A stretch of 64,000 nucleotides of DNA from Paraburkholderia sp. BL23I1N1 (lineage in GTDB: Bacteria > Pseudomonadota > Gammaproteobacteria > Burkholderiales > Burkholderiaceae). Position 1 is the stretch's first letter. The number at the start of each line of letters is the position of its first letter. Below, in pieces: positions 1 to 8,802 of the stretch. Both the position numbers and the translations under genes were made by a program. The DNA lies in assembly GCF_003610295.1 (NCBI RefSeq), contig NZ_RAPV01000002.1:434001-498000 (forward strand), in the 5' to 3' direction. The notes beneath the pieces are model-generated. The model saw nothing but the letters and a program-made list of their open reading frames with translations. It was not told where the DNA came from and did no database searches.

Positions 1-73
1 ACCAAATCCTGCGAACTTCACCTATCGCACGCAAACGGAATTAAGCGCCGACTGACACAATCGCCCCCGAACT

Positions 74-103
74 TTGCCGAATTTCGATAACACCTCGAAT
101 AAT
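74..103 (+). promoter_or_regulatory. Candidate sigma-70 promoter for eat-eutBC
   Basis: TTGCCG (74-79) and AATAAT (98-103) are separated by 18 bp, matching the -35 box at 4 of 6 and the -10 box at 5 of 6 positions. The pair lies about 85 bp before the eat start. A short dyad, TTCGA-N7-TCGAA (83-99), falls in the spacer and could be an operator. The rest of 1-189 shows no gene. This is pattern matching only. Confidence 0.3.
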
Positions 104-189
104 GGCTCACTACCATCGGCTGAAGCCTGTCCGCCCATGCACCGCAAAGCCTTGCGGCGTTGAGCAAGCGGCAACATCAGGAGCGTCCG

Positions 190-1593
190 ATGAAATCAGA
201 ATCCAAAAGTCAGCACGTCGGTAAAGTTACGCATCACGAGTTGAAGCAGACGCTCGGCACGTGGCAACTGTGGGGGATCGCGGTCGGGCTGGTCATTTCC
301 GGCGAGTATTTCGGCTGGAGCTATGGTTGGGCGAGCGCCGGCACGCTCGGTTTCGTCATCACGGCGGTGTTTATTGCCGCGATGTATACCACCTTCATTT
401 TCAGTTTCACCGAACTCACCACGTCGATTCCGCATGCGGGTGGCCCCTTCGCATACGCGCGCCACGCTTTTGGCCCGACTGGCGGTTATCTGGCGGGCGC
501 GGCGACATTAGTCGAATTCGTCTTTGCGCCGCCCGCAATCGCGCTCGCAATTGGCGCCTATCTGCACGTGCAGTTTCCCGGCCTGGAGCCGAAACACGCG
601 GCCATGGGCGCGTATCTCGTCTTCATGGCGTTGAATATCGTCGGCGTGCAGATCGCGGCGGCCTTCGAGTTGTGCGTGACGCTGCTCGCGATCTTTGAAT
701 TGCTGGTGTTCATGGGCGTCGCGTCGCCCGGTTTTCAGTGGTCGAACTTCACGAATGGCGGCTGGTCCGGTGCAGACACCTTCAGCATGGGTTCGTTCCA
801 CGGCATGTTCGCGGCGATTCCCTTCGCGATCTGGTTTTTCCTCGCGATCGAAGGCGTCGCGATGGCTGCGGAAGAAGCCAAGAATCCCAAGCGTTCGATT
901 CCGATAGCCTATGTCGCCGGCATTCTGACGCTGGTCGTGCTCGCCATTGGCGTGATGGTGTTCGCAGGCGCCGCCGGAGATTGGACCAAGCTGTCGAACA
1001 TCAACGATCCGCTGCCGCAGGCCATGAAATTTATCGTCGGCGAACATAGCGGCTGGATGCATATGCTGGTGTGGCTCGGCCTCTTCGGGCTCGTCGCGTC
1101 GTTTCACGGCATCATCCTCGGCTATTCGCGGCAAATTTTCGCGCTGGCCCGCGCGGGTTATCTGCCGGAGTGGCTCTCCAAGGTGCATCCGCGCTTCAAG
1201 ACGCCGCATCGCGCGATCATCGCGGGTGGCGTGGTCGGCATCGCGGCGATCTACAGCGACGAGCTGATCCAGTTCGGCGGCCAGACGCTGACGGCGAACA
1301 TCGTGACGATGTCCGTATTTGGCGCTATCGTGATGTATATCATCAGTATGTTGTCGCTGTTCAAGCTGCGCCGCTCGAACCCGAACATGGAGCGGCCGTT
1401 CCGCGCGCCGCTGTTTCCGTTCTTTCCGGCGTTCGCGCTGGTGGCCGCGGTGATTTGTCTGGCTACGATGGTCTACTTCAATTTCCTGGTGGCTATCGTG
1501 TTCGCGATCTTCCTCGCGCTTGGTTACGTCTACTTCCTGTTGACGCGCCATCAACGCGAAGCAGCACCGTCGGACGCTTTGCTCGAAGAGTGA
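190..1593 (+). CDS. eat: Ethanolamine permease (APC superfamily)
   Basis: This inner-membrane amino-acid/polyamine/organocation transporter probably imports ethanolamine for the eutBC lyase encoded next. The 467-residue product has about twelve hydrophobic segments. It carries the APC-type first-helix region (LVISGEYFGWSYGW) and the amphipathic EEAKNPKRSIP loop typical of the family. The length is normal for Eat. I chose the ATG at 190 because AGGAG lies about 8 bases upstream; a TTG 30 bases earlier is in frame but has no ribosome binding site. eutB starts 43 bp downstream on the same strand, so the genes form an operon. The reading frame is intact, unlike its two downstream partners. Confidence 0.9.
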   Translation: MKSESKSQHVGKVTHHELKQTLGTWQLWGIAVGLVISGEYFGWSYGWASAGTLGFVITAVFIAAMYTTFIFSFTELTTSIPHAGGPFAYARHAFGPTGGYLAGAATLVEFVFAPPAIALAIGAYLHVQFPGLEPKHAAMGAYLVFMALNIVGVQIAAAFELCVTLLAIFELLVFMGVASPGFQWSNFTNGGWSGADTFSMGSFHGMFAAIPFAIWFFLAIEGVAMAAEEAKNPKRSIPIAYVAGILTLVVLAIGVMVFAGAAGDWTKLSNINDPLPQAMKFIVGEHSGWMHMLVWLGLFGLVASFHGIILGYSRQIFALARAGYLPEWLSKVHPRFKTPHRAIIAGGVVGIAAIYSDELIQFGGQTLTANIVTMSVFGAIVMYIISMLSLFKLRRSNPNMERPFRAPLFPFFPAFALVAAVICLATMVYFNFLVAIVFAIFLALGYVYFLLTRHQREAAPSDALLEE

Positions 1594-1636
1594 CGGATCG
1601 AGCCGCTGTATAAGCAGCGGCGATGGAGTCGTAAAG

Positions 1637-3032
1637 ATGAGCTACACCGAGACAATCGGCAGCCGTACTTACCGTTTCGCCGACCTGAAAACGTTGATGG
1701 CGAAAGCCAGTCCGCAGCGTTCCGGCGACCAGCTCGCGAGCGTCGCGGCGGCGAGCGAAGAAGAGCGCGTCGCGGCCAAGATGGCGCTCGCGCAGGTGCC
1801 GCTGCGCACGTTTCTCAACGAAGCGTTGGTCCCATACGAAAGCGACGAGGTGACGCGCCTCGTGATCGACGATCACTCGCCGCAAGCCTTCGCTGAGATC
1901 TCGCATCTCACGGTCGGCGATTTCCGCAACTGGTTGTTGAGCAACACGACCGATGCGGATGCGCTCACGCGTATCACCGCCGGCCTCACGCCGGAGATGG
2001 TGGCGGCGGTTTCGAAGTTGATGCGCAATCAGGATCTGATCGCGGCGGCGCGTAAGCGTCCGGTGATTACGCGCTTTCGCAATACGGTTGGTCTGCCCGG
2101 GGCACATGTCGGTGCGTCTGCAACCAAATCACCCAACCGACGATGTCAAAGGCATCGCCGCATCGATGCTCGACGGCCTGATGTACGGCTGCGGCGACGC
2201 GATGATCGGCATCAATCCCGCCAGCGACAATCTTGCCGCGATCACCAAGCTGTTGCTGATGATCGACGACGTCCGGCAACGCTATCAGGTGCCCACGCAA
2301 TCCTGCGTGCTGACTCACGTCACGAACACGATTGCGGCGATCGAAAAAGGCGCGCCGGTCGATCTGGTGTTTCAGTCGATTGCCGGTACGGAGAAAGCGA
2401 ACGCGGGTTTCGGCATTTCGCTTGCGTTGTTGCAGGAAGCGTATGAAGCAGGGTTGTCGTTGAAACGCGGCACCGTCGGCAATAACCTGATGTATTTCGA
2501 AACCGGCCAGGGGAGCGCCTTGTCGGCCGATGCGCATTTCGGCGTCGATCAACAGACTTGCGAAGTACGCGCCTATGCAGTCGCGCGCAAGTTCAATCCA
2601 TTTCTGGTCAACACGGTGGTCGGTTTCATCGGACCGGAGTATCTGTACGACGGCAAGCAGATCACGCGTGCGGGTCTTGAAGATCATTTCTGCGGCAAGC
2701 TGCTCGGCGTGCCGATGGGCTGCGACATCTGCTATACGAATCACGCCGAAGCCGATCAGGACGATATGGATAACCTGCTCACGCTGCTCGGCGTAGCGGG
2801 CATCAACTTCATCATGGGCATTCCCGGCGCGGACGATGTGATGCTCAACTATCAAAGCACGTCCTTCCACGACGCCCTTTACGTGCGCGACGTGCTCGGC
2901 CTGCGCCGTGCACCGGAATTCGAAGAATGGCTGGAGTCGATGCAGATCACTGACGCGCGCGGCGCGTTGCTGAGTGCATCGACACAACAACCGCTGCTGG
3001 AAGGCGCACCCGATTGGATGGGGATCGCATGA
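1637..3032 (+). pseudogene. eutB: Ethanolamine ammonia-lyase large subunit, frameshifted
   Basis: EutB is the large, active-site subunit of the adenosylcobalamin-dependent lyase that splits ethanolamine into acetaldehyde and ammonia. The N-terminal part reads in one frame from ATG 1637 to about residue 154 (ITRFRNTVGLPG). The rest (HMSVRLQPNHPTDD onward, through GCGDAMIGINP) reads in the next frame to the TGA at 3030. The break is the GGGG run at 2099-2102: removing one G gives a continuous 464-residue EutB of normal length. The stop overlaps the eutC ATG by 4 bp. Either the gene is broken or the sequence has one extra base here. The family assignment is secure; whether it works is not. Confidence 0.88.
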
Positions 3033-3815
3033 GCGACTTGCTCGAAAAAGAATCCATGGAACGCGCTGCGGCAGTTCACGAACGCACGCATCGCATTGGG
3101 CCGCGCGGGCAATAGTTTGCCGACGGCACCATTGCTGGCGTTCAACCTCTCGCATGCGCAGGCGCGCGACGCGGTACATCATCCGCTCGATGTGGACGTG
3201 CTGCACGAACAGTTGCGCGCGCAAAGTTTCAGCACATTGGATGTGCATAGTGCCGCGCCCGATCGCGAGCATTATTTGCGGCGTCCTGATCTGGGCAGGC
3301 GCTTAAGCGATGAGAGCCGTGTAGCGCTTGGACAACTCAAGATCGATTCACCTGAAGTGGTTTTCGTCATCGGTGACGGCCTTTCTGCGTTCGCCGCGTC
3401 GAAGCAATCGATCCCGCTGCTGCAAGCTGTCGTTCCACGCATGGCCGATTGGAAGATCGGCCCAGTCGTAGTCGCGCGTCAGGCGCGCGTTGCGCTCGGT
3501 GACGAGATCGGTGAACTGCTCAACGCCAAACTGGTTGTGATGCTGATTGGCGAGCGTCCAGGGTTGAGCTCGCCGGATAGCCTGGGTATCTACCTGACCT
3601 ACGCGCCAAAAGTGGGTTGCAGCGACGCGCAACGCAACTGTATTTCCAACGTGCGGCCTGAAGGTCTTAACTACGAATCAGCCGCACACAAGTTGCACTA
3701 TCTGTTGACGAACGCACGGCGTCTGGGACTGACCGGCGTCGGCCTGAAAGACGACAGTGATGCACTGCTGGCGAGTGCGCCGACACCACCCGCAGTCGGC
3801 GACGATTCAAACTAG
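3029..3815 (+). pseudogene. eutC: Ethanolamine ammonia-lyase small subunit, frameshifted
   Basis: EutC is the small subunit that forms the lyase with EutB and helps bind the cobalamin. The ATG at 3029 overlaps the eutB stop. After MSDLLEK the frame runs into a TAG within 29 codons. Deleting one A from the AAAAA run at 3045-3049 joins it to NPWNALRQFTNARIALG and a continuous 261-residue EutC ending at 3815. The conserved stretches (GRAGNSLPT, FVIGDGLS, IGERPGLSSPDSLG, CISNVRPEGLNY) are all present after the break. The gene converges with the DUF779 gene across 24 bp. Confidence 0.88.
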
Positions 3816-3839
3816 ACACGCGCGGCTAAGAGATATGAG

Positions 3840-4235
3840 TTAAGCATCCGCCCGTTCCACCGGATGCGTTTCCAACCACGCGTTTTCGCCATCCTCGAAC
3901 AGTCGCGAGCGCGTCAAGAACCGCAACCCGCTCGGACGCTCCAAAGAAAACATCCCACCATTGCCCGGCACAACGTCAATAATCAACTGCGTGTGCTGCC
4001 AGTACTCGAACTGCGATTCACTCATGTAGAACGGCACACCGGCAATCGCACCGAGTTTCACATCAGACGAGCCCACCATGAACTCGCTCTGCGGAAACAT
4101 CATCGGCGCGCTACCGTCGCAGCATCCGCCGGATTGGTGAAACAGCACGGCTCCGTGTTCGGCGCGTAGCTTATCGATCAAATCGACCGCAGCAGGCGTG
4201 GCGATCACACGGGCCACTTCCTTCTCATCAGCCAT
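3840..4235 (-). CDS. DUF779 family protein
   Basis: A 131-residue soluble protein of the DUF779 family, whose members are typically encoded beside NAD-dependent acetaldehyde dehydrogenases. The conserved features include a cysteine pair in SGGCCDGSAPM and the QFEYWQHTQLIIDVVPG stretch. The biochemical role is unknown; the vicinal cysteines suggest metal or thiol chemistry, which is my inference. The ATG at 4235 has GAGGG upstream; a GTG one codon earlier is possible. It follows exaC on the minus strand, 69 bp downstream, but a strong terminator hairpin lies between them. Confidence 0.85.
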   Translation of the reverse strand: MADEKEVARVIATPAAVDLIDKLRAEHGAVLFHQSGGCCDGSAPMMFPQSEFMVGSSDVKLGAIAGVPFYMSESQFEYWQHTQLIIDVVPGNGGMFSLERPSGLRFLTRSRLFEDGENAWLETHPVERADA

Positions 4236-4250
4236 CACATGCCCTCGCTG

Positions 4251-4282
4251 AAAAAGAGCGAGCCGCGCAATGCGGCCCGCTC
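4251..4282 (-). terminator. Rho-independent terminator between exaC and the DUF779 gene
   Basis: On the minus strand an 11-bp stem (GAGCGGGCCGC / GCGGCTCGCTC, one G-T pair, 5-base loop) is followed directly by TTTTT. It lies between the exaC stop and the DUF779 start, so DUF779 expression needs read-through or its own promoter. Confidence 0.75.
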
Positions 4283-4304
4283 GGACAGGGTCGTTACGTT
4301 ACGC

Positions 4305-5825
4305 TCAGAAGAAACCGAGCGGCTTGTCGCTATAGCTGACGAGCAGGTTCTTGGTCTGCTGATAGTGATCGAGCATCATCTTGTGATTTTCCCGGCCGAT
4401 GCCCGATTGCTTGTAGCCACCAAACGCAGCATGTGCCGGATACGCGTGATAGCAGTTGGTCCACACGCGGCCCGCCTGGATTTGCCGGCCGAAGCGATAG
4501 GCGCGTGTACCGTCGCGCGTCCATACGCCGGCGCCGAGACCGTAGAGCGTATCGTTGGCGATTTCGAGCGCTTCGTCTTCGTTCTTGAAGGTCGTCACGG
4601 AAACAACCGGCCCGAAGATTTCTTCCTGGAAGATCCGCATCTTGTTGTGGCCGCGGAATACGGTCGGCTTTATGTAGTAGCCCTTGCTCAGTTCGCCGCC
4701 AAGCGTATTGCGCTCACCGCCGATGAGACACTCGGCACCTTCCTGCTTGCCGAGATCGACGTACGAGAGGATTTTTTCCAGTTGTTCCTGCGAGGCCTGT
4801 GCGCCGATCATCGTCTTCGTGTCGAGCGGATGGCCTTGCGTGATTGCGGCCACACGCTTCAACGCGCGCTCCATGAAGCGGTCGTAAATCTTTTCGTCGA
4901 TCAGCACGCGCGACGGACACGTGCAGACTTCGCCCTGATTCAGCGCGAACATCGTGAAGCCCTCGAGCGCCTTGTCGAAGTAGCTGTCGTCCTCGTTCAT
5001 CACGTCGGCGAAGAAAATGTTCGGGCTCTTGCCGCCGAGTTCGAGCGTCACCGGAATGATGTTCTGGCTTGCGTACTGCATGATCAGGCGGCCGGTCGTT
5101 GTCTCGCCCGTGAAAGCGATCTTTGCGATGCGCTTGCTCGAAGCGAGCGGTTTGCCGGCTTCAAGGCCGAACCCGTTTACCACGTTCAGCACGCCCGGCG
5201 GCAGCAAGTCCTGGATCAGTTCGATCAGCACGAGAATCGACGCAGGCGTTTGCTCGGCCGGTTTTAGCACGACGCAATTGCCGGCAGCGAGGGCAGGCGC
5301 GAGTTTCCACACCGCCATCAGGATCGGGAAATTCCACGGAATGATCTGGCCGACCACGCCGAGCGGTTCGTGATAGTGATACGCAACGGTGTCATGGTCG
5401 ATCTCGGATATCGAGCCTTCCTGCGCACGCACGGCGCCGGCGAAATAGCGGAAATGATCGATGGCGAGCGGGATATCCGCAGCCATCGTTTCGCGCAGCG
5501 GCTTGCCATTGTCGATCGTTTCAGCCACGGCGATGCGCTGCAGATTCGCTTCCATCCGGTCGGCGATGCGGTTCAGGATGTTCGCGCGATCGGTGGTCGA
5601 GGTCTTGCCCCACGCTGCCTTCGCACGATGCGCGGCGTCCAGTGCGAGTTCGATATCGGCTTCGCGTGAACGCGGGATCGAGGTGAACGGCTCACCGGTG
5701 ATCGGCGACACGTTGTCGAAGTACTCGCCACCTACAGGCTTCACCCATTCGCCGCCGATAAAATTCGCATACTGCTTTTTGTACGGGAATTCGGTGGTCA
5801 AGAATTGCATCTCTGCGTGATTCAT
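4305..5825 (-). CDS. exaC: NAD-dependent aldehyde dehydrogenase (acetaldehyde, ExaC/AcoD type)
   Basis: A 506-residue cytoplasmic aldehyde dehydrogenase. It probably oxidises the acetaldehyde released by ethanolamine ammonia-lyase to acetate with NAD+. The ALDH signatures are in order: cofactor-site [10 protein letters not shown], the glutamate motif LELGGKSPN, and the catalytic cysteine in [11 protein letters not shown]. The length and sequence match the ExaC/AcoD/AldB group. The ATG at 5825 is preceded by GAGGAG at 7 bases; a TTG five codons earlier lacks this. A near-consensus sigma-54 promoter lies about 70 bp upstream, as is known for acoD/exaC-type genes. It is divergent from eutR. Confidence 0.9.
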   Translation of the reverse strand: MNHAEMQFLTTEFPYKKQYANFIGGEWVKPVGGEYFDNVSPITGEPFTSIPRSREADIELALDAAHRAKAAWGKTSTTDRANILNRIADRMEANLQRIAVAETIDNGKPLRETMAADIPLAIDHFRYFAGAVRAQEGSISEIDHDTVAYHYHEPLGVVGQIIPWNFPILMAVWKLAPALAAGNCVVLKPAEQTPASILVLIELIQDLLPPGVLNVVNGFGLEAGKPLASSKRIAKIAFTGETTTGRLIMQYASQNIIPVTLELGGKSPNIFFADVMNEDDSYFDKALEGFTMFALNQGEVCTCPSRVLIDEKIYDRFMERALKRVAAITQGHPLDTKTMIGAQASQEQLEKILSYVDLGKQEGAECLIGGERNTLGGELSKGYYIKPTVFRGHNKMRIFQEEIFGPVVSVTTFKNEDEALEIANDTLYGLGAGVWTRDGTRAYRFGRQIQAGRVWTNCYHAYPAHAAFGGYKQSGIGRENHKMMLDHYQQTKNLLVSYSDKPLGFF

Positions 5826-5893
5826 CTGTGTGCTCCTCACATGTTGAATGGGCTATATTCGGCGTGATATTTCGCTTGGCCGCGAGAGGCTAC

Positions 5894-5909
5894 AGCCAGA
5901 ACTGTGCCA
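5894..5909 (-). promoter_or_regulatory. Sigma-54 (-24/-12) promoter for exaC
   Basis: On the minus strand the 16-mer TGGCACAGTTCTGGCT matches the RpoN consensus TGGCACGN4TTGCW. GG and GC have the correct spacing, the -24 element TGGCAC is perfect, and there is one mismatch in the -12 box. The expected transcription start lies about 55-60 bp before the exaC ATG. Confidence 0.6.
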
Positions 5910-6024
5910 ATGCACCGCGCTGGTGAGCCGCGCACGCGCAGCAGGCACTCCTGCAACGCGTGGCGCGTGGCATAGCTCACGTTCCCAGAAATGAGCGTTT
6001 CGTTTCTGAGCAGTGTGCGCACCG

Positions 6025-6043
6025 CTGTTCAGGAATTGAACAG
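6025..6043. promoter_or_regulatory. 19-bp inverted repeat upstream of exaC and eutR
   Basis: CTGTTCA-N5-TGAACAG is a perfect 7-bp dyad. It lies about 120 bp upstream of the exaC sigma-54 promoter, a normal distance for an enhancer-binding-protein site, and about 110 bp upstream of the eutR start. A second small palindrome, GTGCGCAC, lies at 6015-6022. The binding protein is not known. Confidence 0.45.
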
Positions 6044-6150
6044 GGCGTGAGCACCTGCCGGTGAGATCCAGGCACAGTAAGCGTTGAATCCGTTCGGCAT
6101 GGGAATTGCCTTCCTTTTTCTCCTCGATACTTCGTGCTCGCAGATCCGGT

Positions 6151-7193
6151 ATGACGATTGAATTCCGAAACGACAGCCTGACAGCACCGACGCACACGCA
6201 GGAGCCGAGCTTCTGCGTGCAGACCTGTGTCGCGTACGACGCCGACGAGCAGGCGCGTAATCTCCACGGCTGGAACCAGACCTACGACCAACTGACTGCG
6301 GGCCGCTTCGTCGGCGGTTTGACGGAACTGTGTCTCGATCACATGCAGGTGTTCGTCGAAACCACTAGCCATACGTTGCGGCAGACTTGCGAGGTGCAGG
6401 AGGACGCTTACTGGTTCGGCATTCCGACGTGCCCCGAGGGATCCGGCCGGATCGACGCACAGGTGATCGCGGGCGATGCGCTCGCATTTCGTCCGGGCGG
6501 GATCGAATTCGAATTGCTGACCTCGGCGGGCTACGAGATTTTCGGCGTGGTGGTGAAGGGGGAAGTGCTGCGCCGGTACGCGGCTGAAGTCGAGCGCATC
6601 GGTCTGGCCGACCATCTGCCGAACACGGAGGTTGTGTCGATCGGCGCGGCTCGCAAGGCGCGCTTGTGCGCGTCGCTGCGCCAGCTGCTCGATGACGGCG
6701 CGGCGAACGGCACGCCGCTGTCCTCGTTTGCACGCGACAATTTGCAGGCGTCGGTGCTGGCGTCGCTATTCGATGTGGGCGCGTTGCCTGCGGGGAGCCG
6801 GTCGCGATGCCTGCGCGCGGGCGGCGTCAGTCGATCGTGTCTGAAGCGCGCGAGTACGTCCTGGCCAATCGCGAGCGTGCGGTCAACGTGCCGGAGTTGT
6901 GCGAGCGGCTGCATGTGAGCCGGCGCACGCTGCAATACTGCTTTCAGGACGTGCTTGGCATGGCGCCCGCGACCTATCTGCGCACGATTCGCCTGAACGG
7001 CGCGCGGCGCGATCTGTGCCATGCGGCGCCGGCGTCACGTTCGGTCCAGGATGTCGCCGTGGCCTGGGGTTTCTGGCATCTGAGCCAGTTCGCGACCGAT
7101 TACCGGAAGCTGTTTGGCATACGGCCTTCCGATACGTTAAAGGCCGGAATCAGTGGCCGCGCGCAATCGCACGGCTATTCATTCGCGCATTAA
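6151..7193 (+). pseudogene. eutR: EutR-type AraC-family ethanolamine regulator, frameshifted
   Basis: EutR activates eut genes in response to ethanolamine and cobalamin in enterobacteria. The N-terminal half here carries the same landmarks (W-QTYDQL, TELCLDHMQVF, LRQTC, YWFGIP, FRPGGIEFEL). The C-terminal half carries the AraC DNA-binding domain (AREYVL, ERLHVSRRTLQYCFQDVLG, WGFWHLSQFATDYRKLFG). The halves are in different frames. Adding one G to the GGGG run at 6792-6795 gives a continuous 347-residue protein ending at 7193. I chose the ATG at 6151; earlier TTG starts are in frame, and no strong ribosome binding site is seen. As written it would make a sensor domain with no DNA-binding domain. 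Confidence 0.85.
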
Positions 7194-7484
7194 ATGCATA
7201 GGACATTGGCGCAACGGGCCGTGGCTTTCCGAATTTCTTCATGCGCAATTAAATAAGACCTTAAGTTTCGCATTCGCATGCCGATATTAACGGTATGCGA
7301 AGCGGTATAGAGTGTTTTCCGAATCGGATAAAAAGTGAAAAGTCTTTGATTGATAAAGCGAATTCGCCTCCGACGGAAGTCGATTAATCCGCTATGCATA
7401 ACGATGAGCAGACTCGAATGCGGCCATCAACAGTGCGCGCATTGAAGTCCGCCAAGGCCAACATAACGAAGCAAATCGGGGAAA
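7194..7484. other. AT-rich intergenic region with a 29-bp dyad
   Basis: This 291-bp gap between eutR and the csgG-like gene is clearly more AT-rich than its surroundings and holds no gene. At 7273-7301 it has an 11-bp inverted repeat, TTCGCATGCCG-N7-CGGTATGCGAA, with a single mismatched pair. This could be an operator or an RNA hairpin for the lipoprotein operon. Confidence 0.5.
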
Positions 7485-8439
7485 ATGAAGAAACGTATCT
7501 TAAGCGCCGTGACGCTCGTCATGGCGATGACCGGTTGCGCGACGGTATCCGATCAACCGGTCAAGGTTGAAGCACCGCAACCGCGAGTCCAGCAGGCCGC
7601 CGCGCAACAGGCGCAAGCCGCGCCCCGCGTTGAAGACCTTCAAACGCAAGGTCGCGATCGGCCGTTTCTCGAACGAGACGCGCTATGGCCGCACCTTCGT
7701 CACCGACTCAAGTCTCGACCCGCTCGGCAAACAGGCGAGCGATATCCTGGCCGCGCGTCTGGTCGAGTCGAAGCAGTTCATGGTGTTCGAGCGTCCCGAC
7801 CTGACCAAGATCGCCGCGGAGCAGGGGCTGAACAAGGACGGCAAGATGATCGGCGTCGACACGCTGATCCTCGGTTCGGTGACCGAGTTCGGCCGCGGTA
7901 CGACCGGCAAAGCGGGCTTCCTGAGCTCCACCAAGGTCCAGACGGCGCACGCGAAAGTCGAACTGCGTCTCGTCGACGTGAAGACCGGTTACGTGTTCTT
8001 CTCCGCGCAGGGCAGCGGCGAGGCGAGCACCGAGTCAGGCGAGATCGCCGGCTTCGGCAGCCGTGCCGACTACGACGGCACGCTCAACGACAAGGCCATC
8101 TCCGCCGCGATCTCCGATGTGATCGGCGCGATGATGACCAAGCTCAACGAGCGTCAATGGCGCACCGACATTCTGAAGGTCGACGGCAGCACGGTGTTCA
8201 TCACCGGCGGTCCGCGCCAGGGCATCCAGCCGGGCGCCACGTTGCGCGTGTACAAGCCGGGCGAATCGGTGCAAAGCGGCCAGACCGGCTTCCAGATCGC
8301 ATTGCCGGCGACACCGGTTGCGACCGTCCGCGTGGTCAGTTCGTTCGGCGACAACGAAACCAATGAAGGGTCGGTCGCGCAGGTCACGAGCGGCGCGCTT
8401 GCCGCGAAGAGCGCGGCCACCTACTACGTCGCGGAGTAA
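7485..8439 (+). pseudogene. CsgG-like outer-membrane lipoprotein, frameshifted
   Basis: The gene begins with a lipoprotein signal peptide (MKKRILSAVTLVMAMTGC, lipid-attachment Cys18). The mature part (KTFKRKVAIGRFSNETRYG, then ILAARLVESKQFMVFERPDL) is a CsgG/curli-assembly type domain, known to form outer-membrane assemblies in this family. Signal and body lie in different frames. Removing one C from the CCCC run at 7623-7626 restores a 317-residue protein. The C-terminal part (about residues 220-317) includes a segment where GGPRQGIQPGATLRVYKPGE stands out. It leads a tight four-gene lipoprotein cassette; the next ATG comes 3 bases after its stop. Confidence 0.82.
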
Positions 8440-8442
8440 GCC

Positions 8443-8802
8443 ATGCTCACAAGCCAAATGAAGCGCCGGTTCGGCGCGCTGGGAATGTCGTGTGTGCTCG
8501 CCGCGACGCTGTTGGGCGGCTGCGCGATGCCTCAATCGAAAGTGGAAACAGGCGGTTCGCGGCCCACGCTCGCGCTGATCGGCGCGCCCGCCGATGCAAC
8601 GCTCGTGATCGACGGCACGGTGATCGGCCAGGCCTCGCTGTACGACGGCGTGCAGCGCGTGCTGACCGTCGAAGAAGGCGCGCACACGATCGAAGTGAAA
8701 CGCAATGAAGGTGTTGTGCTGAGCAAAAAGGTCTTCGCGTCGTCCGGGGAGACGATCAAGGTCGATGTGGCGAACGGTGTGAACGGGGAAAAACAACCAT
8801 GA
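8443..8802 (+). CDS. Small lipoprotein with a PEGA-like domain
   Basis: A 119-residue secreted lipoprotein. It has a positively charged start, a hydrophobic core and the lipobox LLGGC, with lipidation at Cys28. The mature domain (ALIGAPADATLVIDGTVIG, then VEEGAHTIEVKRNEG) resembles a PEGA beta-sandwich repeat, a fold found in surface and envelope proteins. That is my reading of the pattern, not a search result. GGAG at 7 bases supports the ATG at 8443. Its stop overlaps the next ATG by 4 bp, so the cassette is translationally coupled. Confidence 0.75.
   Translation: MLTSQMKRRFGALGMSCVLAATLLGGCAMPQSKVETGGSRPTLALIGAPADATLVIDGTVIGQASLYDGVQRVLTVEEGAHTIEVKRNEGVVLSKKVFASSGETIKVDVANGVNGEKQP

Noticed and set aside
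6807..7193. The C-terminal AraC piece as a separate 128-residue gene
   Set aside because: It lacks a ribosome binding site, and one added base joins it to the EutR sensor domain, so it is better read as part of frameshifted eutR.
7567..8439. The CsgG-like body as an independent cytoplasmic protein
   Set aside because: Its apparent start has no ribosome binding site and no homologous N-terminus; the lipoprotein signal lies just upstream in the other frame.
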